From: an uncultured Siphonobacter sp.
GTDB lineage: Bacteria > Bacteroidota > Bacteroidia > Cytophagales > Spirosomataceae
Reading direction: 5' to 3'
DNA length: 64,000 bases
NCBI GenBank assembly: GCA_913774715.1
Contig: CAJYHS010000240.1
Location: 62,001-126,000, forward strand
This document shows, in pieces, positions 7,849 to 15,406 of the stretch (within the stretch, counting starts at the first letter, position 1; each line of letters begins with the position of its first letter). Position numbers and translations under genes: made by a program. Below the pieces are notes generated by a model that was not told the DNA's origin, searched no databases, and worked only from the letters and a program-made list of their open reading frames with translations.

Positions 7849-8745
7849 TCATAGCTTTTTTACGTGCACGACACAAGCTCCAAAAATGCCCAGTCCGTTT
7901 TTGATATTCGAGTAAATCGGTACGGCTTCTGTAAAGGGATTATCTCCCACTTCCCGCTGCAATTTTACGCTTTCCATAAACTGGTAGTAATTGGCGTCGA
8001 CATTATACACGAACGTATACATAGGTCCTTCACTAACAATCCTGGTATCGTTTGGTTTGGCGGCCTCTCCTACCAGGAAGTCGAGCGGTGGCGTTGAAAA
8101 ATTCTTGTTACTCTTCTCAGAATCAGTCAAGAAAGCAACTACTGACGTTTTCGACAATTCGATTACCGTAGTATCTTTCCCATTAGCATTTTGACGCGTG
8201 GAATTTCCAACTCCATTTCCCACCAGGTAATACCCCGTCTGATTCGCCTGCGTATTAACCCAGGAAAGAGATCGCTGCCGATACACTTTATAGACGTTTT
8301 TTTCTTCGGCAACGTACGTCAGTTTGCCATCTTTTGAAGTCAGGACGGATACTAACTTAGGAATGGTACAGCTAGCCGAGGCATTCGGAAATCCCGTTGC
8401 ACTTACTTCCAGCGTATAGGTTCGGCCTACCACAAGCTTGAATTGACGCGTAGGTATGTGATACGAATTGGTTTCCGCATCGTAAGGAAGGGTAACCTTC
8501 TGATTGCCCGAAGACAATACCACTTTCGCTTTCGTTACCGCATCTCCCGGACCACGGTCTCCACTTCCTTCGCCCAGAATCGGTCGATTTTGATTAACCA
8601 CTACGTTGATCCGTGCATCGGCTGGATTCAGGTAACATTCAACTACCAGTTTCGGATCCGAATCAATAACTATGTCTTTCATTTCCTGAACGCAGCCAGC
8701 CATTCCAGAAAGGCCTAGGAGTAAGAGGATCATTTTCAATTTCAT
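7849..8745 (-). CDS. DUF4249 lipoprotein
   Basis: Predicted lipoprotein of 298 residues with lipobox MAGC (Cys18), then the DUF4249 start with KLVVECYLNPADARINVVVNQ. In Bacteroidota DUF4249 genes almost always sit right after a TonB-dependent receptor gene, as here (24-bp gap, same strand), so the product probably sits on the outer membrane as an accessory of that receptor. An Ig-like fold is likely from the beta-rich first half (residues 30-120). What is bound is unknown. Confidence 0.88.
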   Translation of the reverse strand: MKLKMILLLLGLSGMAGCVQEMKDIVIDSDPKLVVECYLNPADARINVVVNQNRPILGEGSGDRGPGDAVTKAKVVLSSGNQKVTLPYDAETNSYHIPTRQFKLVVGRTYTLEVSATGFPNASASCTIPKLVSVLTSKDGKLTYVAEEKNVYKVYRQRSLSWVNTQANQTGYYLVGNGVGNSTRQNANGKDTTVIELSKTSVVAFLTDSEKSNKNFSTPPLDFLVGEAAKPNDTRIVSEGPMYTFVYNVDANYYQFMESVKLQREVGDNPFTEAVPIYSNIKNGLGIFGACVVHVKKL

Positions 8746-8769
8746 GATTTTTTCGTGGGAAGAGTTCTA

Positions 8770-11157
8770 CTAAAATTTAAAGCGGTAAGAAACACTCGGC
8801 AAAATCGGGAACAGGGTAATCTGTTTAAGTCGGTTTTCGTATTTAGGTTGTTTGGGATTGGTGGATACATTTTCCGTTTCCAGGATATACATAAACGGAT
8901 TTTTGTAATTGTAGAGGTTATAAATGTTTACCTCCCAGGTTCGCTCAAAACTTCCTTTTCTTTTATGAAACTGAATACCTACATCCAGATGCTGGTACGC
9001 AGGAGCCCGAAATCCATTTCGCTCGCCATATTCCTCAAACACCCGGGCCGTGTAGTAATTCTTATCGCCGCCCAGCAGATCCAGCCCGCTTGAGCCCTGA
9101 ATCCAGTATTGTCCTCGTGGTAAAGTCATGGCTGGACTCGTACCGTATACCCAGCTCGCTGATGCCGTTATTTTAGGACTTACATGATAAATGCCAACCA
9201 GCGATATATCATGCCGACGATCATAACGGGCCCAGAATTTTCGGCCAAAATTGAGTTTATCAAATTGCTGCTGTGTCCAGGAGAGCGTATACCCCGCCCA
9301 ACCCGTGACCCGTCCCGTTTTCTTCTGTAGTAAAAACTCAGCTCCGTAGCTCCAGCCCCGACCGTAGGTCAGCTGTCCATCCCATTCGCCCGTGGAGCTG
9401 AACGCCAACGAAGTGGCTCCTTCTTTGTAAGCCACCATGTGACTCATGGTTTTGTAAAAGCCCTCTACCGTCAAGGATACATTCGAACGAAAGTCTTTAG
9501 CTACTCCTAAGGCCACCTGTCTGGACTGCTGCGGCTTGGTTTGAGCCGTGGTTGGTATCCATAGATCCGTAGGAAAACCAATACCCGAATTCATTAATAA
9601 ATGGACATACTGGCTCATGGCCGAAGCGGAAGCTTTTACAGCCCAGTTTTGGGGTAAGCTATACGCAAGAGCCAATCGTGGCTCAGGGCGGAGGTACTGC
9701 TTATTACTTAGTTGGTCCGTTCGAAAGGCGGAATAGCGAAGACCCGCGTTTATTTTCAGTTCTGGGATCGGTGTATAGGTGTCTTCCAGATATACTCCCG
9801 CTTCCCAGGTGTCTGAATTCATCGCTACCGATGATTGTCCCTGGGCCGTATTACTAGCATTGGCGTAGGTACTGGGGCGAAAAATATGAGAGGTAAGCTG
9901 TACGCCGGTGCGAATCACGTGTTTTTCCCCTATCACCCATTCCAGGTCTGATTTGAAGCCAATATCCCGGATGAAGGAGTTGTTCTGAAGTTCGTAGTTT
10001 TGCTGCTGGTTTTCGCGGTTAATGTCTCTTTTCAGGTTTACCTGAGAAAGAAAATGCGTAAAATGACCTGCCGTTACTACCGATAACCGATTATTGAACT
10101 GATGCTTCCAGCCAACGCTTCCCACCGCATTACCCCAGAAAGCTTTACCTCGTTCTTTGGTAATGGTTCCTTTGGTATTATAAAGGAAATCGTCCCGTCC
10201 CGTGTAACCACTTATAAAAACGTAGTCTTTCGGGCCCAGGTCGAAGCTTAATTTGGCATTCAAATCATAAAAGTATCCGTTCTGATCAGCAGGGCCTTTG
10301 GCCACGGCTCCAATAATCAGGTCGGCATACGTCCGACGGGCCGAAATCAGAAACGACGATTTCCCTTTCTCAATGGGTCCCTGCATTGTTACTCTACTTG
10401 AAATCAAGCCAATACCGCCATCCATGTGAAACGCATTTCGATCCCCGTCTTTCATTTTCATTTCGATAACGGAAGATAAACGACCCCCAAACCGAGCCGG
10501 GAAGCCCCCTTTAGTTAGCGTTACGGACTCAATAGCATCCCCGTTGAAAAGCGAGAAAAACCCAAACAAATGAGAGGTGTTATACACCGGCACACCGTCC
10601 AGGGTCACCAGATTCTGATCGGGACCACCGCCTCTGACGTAAATTCCGGTGGAACCTTCCGAACCTTTCTGAACACCGGGCATCAGCTGTAAAGCTTTTA
10701 CTACGTCTTTTTCGCCCAGTAAAGTCGGAATTTCCTGTATCTGCTCAATCGGTATGGAATTTTGCGACATCTGCACCGTTTCCGAGACCTTTTGCGGAGT
10801 TGTAGCGATACTTTTAATGACGACTTCCTTCAAATTCCGATTTTCAGCGACTAGAGAAATATTCCGATGGGCATGTTCCAGAAATCGCGTCTGTAAGGTC
10901 CGGGATTGATAACCCAGTAAGTTATACGCAAGCTGAATAGTAGAGTCAGCCGGAACGGTTAACAGATAAAATCCGTCAGCATCGGTCGAAGTTCCTTCGT
11001 CCAGAACCGATACCGACACCCCCGGCAATGCCGCTCCCGACTGGGCATCTTTGATGTACCCAGTTATTCTAACTTTTCTCTGCTGAGCTGATACCTTCCC
11101 CAGGCTACCTAGCCATAGGCTCGCTCCTAAATGAATCAAGAAATAAATCCCTTTCAT
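8770..11157 (-). CDS. TonB-dependent receptor with carboxypeptidase-like N-domain
   Basis: Outer-membrane receptor, 795 residues. After a signal peptide (cleaved near SAQQ) comes a CarboxypepD_reg-like domain (about 28-115: ITGYIKDAQSGAALPGVSV), then a plug domain (about 130-235) with PGVQKGSEGSTGIYVRGG and the LDGVPVYNTSHLFGFFS segment typical of the DUF4249-linked receptor group. The remainder is a 22-strand barrel ending in VSYRFKF with terminal Phe. It is the first gene of a two-gene unit with the DUF4249 lipoprotein. No regulator or enzyme next to it betrays the substrate. Confidence 0.93.
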   Translation of the reverse strand: MKGIYFLIHLGASLWLGSLGKVSAQQRKVRITGYIKDAQSGAALPGVSVSVLDEGTSTDADGFYLLTVPADSTIQLAYNLLGYQSRTLQTRFLEHAHRNISLVAENRNLKEVVIKSIATTPQKVSETVQMSQNSIPIEQIQEIPTLLGEKDVVKALQLMPGVQKGSEGSTGIYVRGGGPDQNLVTLDGVPVYNTSHLFGFFSLFNGDAIESVTLTKGGFPARFGGRLSSVIEMKMKDGDRNAFHMDGGIGLISSRVTMQGPIEKGKSSFLISARRTYADLIIGAVAKGPADQNGYFYDLNAKLSFDLGPKDYVFISGYTGRDDFLYNTKGTITKERGKAFWGNAVGSVGWKHQFNNRLSVVTAGHFTHFLSQVNLKRDINRENQQQNYELQNNSFIRDIGFKSDLEWVIGEKHVIRTGVQLTSHIFRPSTYANASNTAQGQSSVAMNSDTWEAGVYLEDTYTPIPELKINAGLRYSAFRTDQLSNKQYLRPEPRLALAYSLPQNWAVKASASAMSQYVHLLMNSGIGFPTDLWIPTTAQTKPQQSRQVALGVAKDFRSNVSLTVEGFYKTMSHMVAYKEGATSLAFSSTGEWDGQLTYGRGWSYGAEFLLQKKTGRVTGWAGYTLSWTQQQFDKLNFGRKFWARYDRRHDISLVGIYHVSPKITASASWVYGTSPAMTLPRGQYWIQGSSGLDLLGGDKNYYTARVFEEYGERNGFRAPAYQHLDVGIQFHKRKGSFERTWEVNIYNLYNYKNPFMYILETENVSTNPKQPKYENRLKQITLFPILPSVSYRFKF

Positions 11158-11974
11158 GCGTCAGTACATACGGGATCCCCTCCGGGGAAGCCACGGTGAT
11201 TTTGATCAGGCTTTTCATTCCAGAATTAATACCTACCGTACCGATTAGGCCGATAATTACTCATTTAAGAGGTGTGGTTGTTTCGCTCAACTAAACTTAA
11301 CAGGCGAAATTTTAAGAGGACTAATCCTGCAGAACTCTAAAGTCACTAGGGTTAAAAGAGCTGCGGAAATTTTAAAAGTAGACGGGGATAACTCTTAACT
11401 GGGTGGTAATTTTTAACAAAGTTCTAACTAAAATTTTACTATTGGAGTAAAAATAAAGATACCAGGTCATTATATTATCTTATATCAATAGCAATTCTGA
11501 AAATGCTTTATATAATCCAAATGAACCTAGTAAATAGTCATATAATAAGTCTGACTTATTTTCTAAGGTGCTGTATATAAATAGGTTCAATACCTTATAA
11601 ATCGGGCAGGCACTGTTTTTTTAACACGTTTGAAACAGCATTACTAACTACCCGTTTACCTTCTGATTAGGCAGAGCCTACGGTTACGGAGTTCGATTTA
11701 TTACCCTTGAAATCCAGATCAAGTGTGAGTTTACAACCGGAGTTTGAACACTAATTCTCAAGTTCTAAATCTTCGATTCATTTTCATTCCCCTATCAATG
11801 ACGACGATGAAAACAGCCCTTACATTTTTCATATTTCTGGCCTTGGCGATGGCAGTACTGGCCTGAGTTCGATTTAGTTTTTCTAGTCCGGTAATCCTTG
11901 ATTCATTTCTGTATAAAACTTCTTATTTTCGCACAAGAGAGCCAGCATAACCGTTCCGCAGGCTTTCCTTCTTT
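11158..11974. other. 817-bp AT-rich region without a convincing long gene
   Basis: No reading frame over 60 codons with coding character was seen on either strand. The stretch 11380-11640 is clearly richer in A and T than the flanks and holds repeated AAATTTTAA words (for example near 11306 and 11368). It contains the upstream region of the TonB receptor gene and a 22-codon hydrophobic frame at 11798. No TAnnTTTG box with good spacing to the receptor was found. Confidence 0.5.
11798..11866 (+). CDS. Candidate 22-residue hydrophobic micropeptide
   Basis: ATG-to-TGA frame encoding MTTMKTALTFFIFLALAMAVLA: two positive-leaning polar residues, then one continuous hydrophobic helix ending in a signal-peptidase-like AVLA, then stop. 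It is either a single-helix membrane micropeptide or the signal-peptide remnant of a lost exported protein. There is no Shine-Dalgarno sequence, which is normal here. Support is the helix composition alone. Confidence 0.25.
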   Translation: MTTMKTALTFFIFLALAMAVLA

Positions 11975-12346
11975 ATGCGTGGCATTTACTCCATTCTGCT
12001 CCTGATTGTTTCCAACGTTTTCATGACGCTGGCCTGGTATGGTCACTTGCAAGTAAAACAGTGGCCCTCTTTAGCCAAACTCTCGCTCTTCGGCGTTATT
12101 TTCCTGAGCTGGGGACTGGCCTTATTCGAGTATATTTTTCAGGTTCCGGCAAACCGCATCGGTTCCGATGAGACGGGTGGTCCCTTCTCCCTTTTTCAGC
12201 TAAAAATTATTCAGGAAGTAGTATCGCTTACGGTCTTTACCCTTATGGCGGTATATCTGTTCAAAACGGACAAACTGGCCTGGAATCATCTGGTTGGTTT
12301 TATATTTCTGGTTATCGCTGTGTTTTTTATCTTCAAAAAATGGTAA
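11975..12346 (+). CDS. DMT family / DUF486 membrane protein
   Basis: Small integral inner-membrane protein of 123 residues with four predicted helices. Features recognised from DUF486 are the N-terminal IVSNVFMTLAWYGHL, the central SWGLALFEYIFQVPANRIG and the final FKKW. It is distantly like EMR/DMT-superfamily small transporters, but no substrate is known for the family. The last bases of the gene overlap the start of the next gene by 7 bp (ATGGTAA), implying translational coupling. Confidence 0.9.
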   Translation: MRGIYSILLLIVSNVFMTLAWYGHLQVKQWPSLAKLSLFGVIFLSWGLALFEYIFQVPANRIGSDETGGPFSLFQLKIIQEVVSLTVFTLMAVYLFKTDKLAWNHLVGFIFLVIAVFFIFKKW

Positions 12347-12780
12347 ACGTCGAACGTTCGCTGAAAGGACTCCTTCCGGCCTTATTAGTGCTGTGGGTTT
12401 TCACGTCCTGCTCCAAGCAGGCTGCTTCGCCTATCCAGGGAAACTGGCGGTTGGTTTCGTATTGCCGGCCCACGACAGATTCTACCTGCACGCCCATTAC
12501 GGTGCCAAATGATAAGGCGGTTCTGATTAATCTGACTAAAAAAGGATCGTTTGAAGAAGATTATAAAAATACACTACCTATTCATTATGCCTTTTTAGGT
12601 TGTGGCGATGGTACGTTTACACTGGATGACTCGTATCTCTTAATCAAAGCTTCGTGCATGTCCTCACTGAGCGGGAAGTTATTCAAAACAACTTTTCTGG
12701 ATAACAATCGTCTGATCCTGAATCCGGTTACCCGTGACCGAACGCTGCAAACGGGGGAGTTTATGCTGGAGCGTCAGTAA
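12340..12780 (+). CDS. Lipocalin-like lipoprotein
   Basis: Predicted lipoprotein, 146 residues. The signal peptide ends in a lipobox-like FTSC (Cys at about 24). The mature part starts IQGNWRLVSYC and proceeds with short beta strands (VLINLTKKGSFEEDY, RLILNPV), the pattern of Bacteroidota lipocalin-like/META-like proteins. Four further Cys residues in the mature chain could form disulfides. It overlaps the DUF486 gene by 7 bp. Its ligand is unknown. Confidence 0.65.
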   Translation: MVNVERSLKGLLPALLVLWVFTSCSKQAASPIQGNWRLVSYCRPTTDSTCTPITVPNDKAVLINLTKKGSFEEDYKNTLPIHYAFLGCGDGTFTLDDSYLLIKASCMSSLSGKLFKTTFLDNNRLILNPVTRDRTLQTGEFMLERQ

Positions 12781-12792
12781 AGGCCATTCTTA

Positions 12793-13080
12793 TCACCGGG
12801 CTACTTCCTGGCTGATTTTAGTTACCATTACTTCCCACAATTCTGCTTGGGGAGATTGAGAGTCTCTGGTTTTAAACGAGATAAATCCCTGCCAGATCGT
12901 AAGCAAAGGCAGGAGTAATACTTCAGATAGTGCCACCCAATAAACTGCATCCGGAAAACGCCGTCCCGACTCCCAGTTGCAGATGGTGTGTTGCTCCACT
13001 TCCAGTTCTGTGGCAATGTCCAGCTGCGTTTTTCCTTGGGCCAGACGAGCATTTTTTAGAATTTCAGTGAATTTTTCCAT
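12793..13080 (-). CDS. XRE-family helix-turn-helix regulator
   Basis: Small DNA-binding protein of 95 residues. An HTH_3 domain spans about residues 6-60: LKNARLAQGKTQLDIATELE with recognition helix VEQHTICNWESGRRFPD. The C-terminal 35 residues have no recognised effector domain. It faces away from the Cys-rich peptide/GLPGLI unit across a 362-bp gap containing two short palindromes, so regulation of that unit is plausible. The gene ends 13 bp from the convergent lipoprotein gene. Confidence 0.88.
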   Translation of the reverse strand: MEKFTEILKNARLAQGKTQLDIATELEVEQHTICNWESGRRFPDAVYWVALSEVLLLPLLTIWQGFISFKTRDSQSPQAELWEVMVTKISQEVAR

Positions 13081-13442
13081 ACATAAGTATTTTGTACTAA
13101 TTAAAGATACAGTCCTTTCTTGTAACTATCTATCAATTAAAGGCCCTCCGATGTAACCTATGGAATAAAAAATAAGTTATAAATATTTTATATTCAGCCA
13201 TTTACATACCATTTTATTTTCTTTATACTTATAAACAAAAAAAGAAAATACTTACACTGACAAATTGAGCTATAGTACTTAATCAAGATTGATAGATATC
13301 AATCTATGTCGTTCTCTACGTAACATCACACCCTGTGATGAATTAATACAAAAAGAATGTTCAGGTTTGAGCCATCAGCAACGAAAAACTGGGCTTAACC
13401 CGTTTGGGTATTGCTGAACAACGTATTCTTAATCAATCTTTT
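13081..13442. promoter_or_regulatory. Divergent regulatory gap between XRE regulator and peptide unit
   Basis: AT-rich gap of 362 bp without a credible gene. It contains two compact dyads: AGATTGAT-agat-ATCAATCT at 13286-13305 and CATCACA-ccc-TGTGATG at 13324-13340. Both are candidate binding sites for the adjacent XRE protein or another repressor. No perfect TAnnTTTG box was found before 13443. Confidence 0.45.
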
Positions 13443-13640
13443 ATGAAAACGTTATCATTATTTTTAGCCTTGGGCTTATGCTCCTATTCTTCTTTTGCTG
13501 GTACTAAGGATGTCAAAGCAAAGCCTATGGGATGTGTTCAGGTGAAACTCTCATGCGGACAAGGAGCTGCTTGTGGTAAAACAGCCAAAGAAATTGCTCA
13601 AACAGCTGCTGAAATGGAAAAAGTTTATTGCGGTTGCTAA
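13443..13640 (+). CDS. Secreted Cys-rich peptide, 65 residues
   Basis: Small exported protein not recognised from any named family. A standard signal peptide (MKTLSLFLALGLCSYSSFAG) precedes a mature chain of about 45 residues with five Cys: MGC, LSCGQ, AACGK and a terminal YCGC. The middle (KTAKEIAQTAAEMEKVYC) looks helical. A longer in-frame start at 13404 exists, but it would bury the signal peptide, so ATG 13443 is used. It is followed by a hairpin and then two GLPGLI genes and a TonB-receptor-like gene in the same direction. Role is unknown; a disulfide or metal-bound secreted peptide fits the composition. Confidence 0.7.
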   Translation: MKTLSLFLALGLCSYSSFAGTKDVKAKPMGCVQVKLSCGQGAACGKTAKEIAQTAAEMEKVYCGC

Positions 13641-13648
13641 TCATTCAC

Positions 13649-13683
13649 AACAGCAGGATCTATCGTACGATCCTGCTGTTTAA
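13649..13683 (+). terminator. Hairpin after Cys-rich peptide gene
   Basis: A perfect 12-bp stem, AACAGCAGGATC (13649-13660) and its complement (13669-13680), with an 8-nt loop and a short TTTA tail. It may act as a partial terminator that makes the peptide mRNA more abundant than the downstream genes. Confidence 0.6.
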
Positions 13684-13694
13684 AGCTTCAACAC

Positions 13695-14522
13695 ATGAAA
13701 ACTTTCGTTTGCCTATTTATTGCATTCATCAGCTCTGCATTAACCAGCCTGGCTCAGGTTACACTCGATTCGGCTACTGTGAAATGCCAGTACCTGTTTA
13801 CCTATCAGGAAGATTCTACCAACGCAGAAAGCAAAAAATCAGAAGCAGCTATTTTATTAATAGGTAAGAATATATCCCGGTTCAGCACTTTAAATACGCT
13901 TAAGGCTGACTCAGTGCGAGCTATGATTGCGAAAGAACGGGAAAAGCATGGAAAAGACTATGCAATGGGTCTTATTTCCTCTATTCCTAAAACTGACTTT
14001 GATTTTATCATCTACAAAAACTATTCGACTAATCAATTAACCGTTGTTGATAAAATTTTTAAAAATGAATATATTTTTCAGGAAAAAAATCCAGAATTAA
14101 ACTGGACTATAAAATCTGATAAGAAAACAATAGCAGGTTATACATGTCAGAAAGCAATTGGTAGCTTTTCTGGTCGTACCTATGAGGCCTGGTTTACTAC
14201 TGATATTCCTATAGGAGAAGGTCCTTATAAATTTTCTGGATTGCCTGGACTAATCATAGCTATCGAAGATACCCAACACTATTTTTCTTTTAAACTTACC
14301 TCTTTAGTAAAACCTAAAATCAAACAGCCTATTACGCTTGCAAAAGATAAGAAGATTACAACTACACGAAAAGATTTTGATAAAGGTGTTCAATATTACA
14401 ATGATAATTTTTTCGAAGTAACTGAAGCTCAAGGGGTTACTTTTGATCAAAATAATGCTGAATTTAATAGAATGATTCAAGAGGAAAGAAAAAGCAGAAA
14501 TAACTTTATTGAAAAGAATTAA
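13695..14522 (+). CDS. GLPGLI family protein (first of tandem pair)
   Basis: Exported protein of 275 residues: signal peptide (to about LAQ, residue 21), then the GLPGLI family body. The defining motif is FSGLPGLIIAIEDTQHYF around residue 180, preceded by AWFTTDIPIGEGPYKF. GLPGLI proteins are periplasmic or surface proteins of unknown function that occur near TonB-receptor-like genes. The second copy 38 bp downstream is the same length and similar throughout, so the two arose by duplication. This copy is visibly richer in A and T than the flanking genes. Confidence 0.92.
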   Translation: MKTFVCLFIAFISSALTSLAQVTLDSATVKCQYLFTYQEDSTNAESKKSEAAILLIGKNISRFSTLNTLKADSVRAMIAKEREKHGKDYAMGLISSIPKTDFDFIIYKNYSTNQLTVVDKIFKNEYIFQEKNPELNWTIKSDKKTIAGYTCQKAIGSFSGRTYEAWFTTDIPIGEGPYKFSGLPGLIIAIEDTQHYFSFKLTSLVKPKIKQPITLAKDKKITTTRKDFDKGVQYYNDNFFEVTEAQGVTFDQNNAEFNRMIQEERKSRNNFIEKN

Positions 14523-14560
14523 ATAAAAAATAGTAGGAATTAATAGTATAATTTCGCTAC

Positions 14561-15400
14561 ATGAAATATCAACACCTGAAAATTGTCCTCTATCTATTTC
14601 TATTTATCAGCCTTGTATCCACCAGCCTGGCTCAGGTTACGCTGGATTCGGTTGCCGTAAAATGTAACTATTTGTATACATTCCAAGAAGATTCTACCAA
14701 CACGGCAAGCAAGAAATCAGAAATGACTGTTCTGCTAATTGGTAAACATATTTCCAGGTTTAATACCTTAAATATGATCAAAGCTGACTCGGTACGGGCT
14801 ATGATCAGAAAAGAGCGTGATACACGTGGCCGGGACTATGCAGCAGGGTTAATTTCATCCATTCCAAAAACCAAATTTCATTTTATTATTTACAAAAACC
14901 ATCCTGTTCAAAAGTATACAGTTAGCGATAAAATCTTTAAAGATACGTATATATATCAGGAGGAAATTCCTGAATTTAACTGGTCTATTAAGCCTGATAA
15001 AAAAACTGTGGCGGGGTACCCCTGCCAAAAAGCTATTACTTCCTTTGCCGGTCGTACCTACGAAGCCTGGTTTACCACTGATATTCCTATTTCAGATGGC
15101 CCTTATAAATTTTCTGGATTACCTGGATTGATTGTGGCCATTGAAGATACTCAGCATTTCTTTTCCTTTCAGCTTACGTCTTTAACAAAACCTACTACGC
15201 AGGAACCCATTGCCATCACTACAGAAAAAACCATCTCAACGACCCGAAAAGAATTCGATAAAGGAACGCAACACCTTAAGAATAATTTTTTTGATGTAAC
15301 TGAAAACCAAGGAATTAAGTTTGATCGTAGAAATACAAGCCTTCAGCAAATGCTTGAAAAAGAAAAAAAGAGTTTAAATAACTTTATTGAAAAGAACTAA
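14561..15400 (+). CDS. GLPGLI family protein (second of tandem pair)
   Basis: Paralogue of the preceding gene, 279 residues. Signal peptide ends near SLAQ; the mature N-terminus VTLDSVAVKCNYLYTFQEDSTN matches the first copy nearly word for word, and the motif FSGLPGLIVAIEDTQHFF is intact. Conserved Cys residues (VKC near the N-terminus and GYPCQKA) are shared by both copies. The stop is 6 bp before the ATG of the TonB-receptor-like gene, indicating one transcript and probably coupled translation. Molecular role unknown. Confidence 0.92.
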   Translation: MKYQHLKIVLYLFLFISLVSTSLAQVTLDSVAVKCNYLYTFQEDSTNTASKKSEMTVLLIGKHISRFNTLNMIKADSVRAMIRKERDTRGRDYAAGLISSIPKTKFHFIIYKNHPVQKYTVSDKIFKDTYIYQEEIPEFNWSIKPDKKTVAGYPCQKAITSFAGRTYEAWFTTDIPISDGPYKFSGLPGLIVAIEDTQHFFSFQLTSLTKPTTQEPIAITTEKTISTTRKEFDKGTQHLKNNFFDVTENQGIKFDRRNTSLQQMLEKEKKSLNNFIEKN

Positions 15401-15406
15401 TGAAAC

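Noticed and set aside
12294-12512. 72-codon plus-strand frame across the DUF486/lipoprotein junction
   Set aside because: Out of frame with both well-supported overlapping genes.
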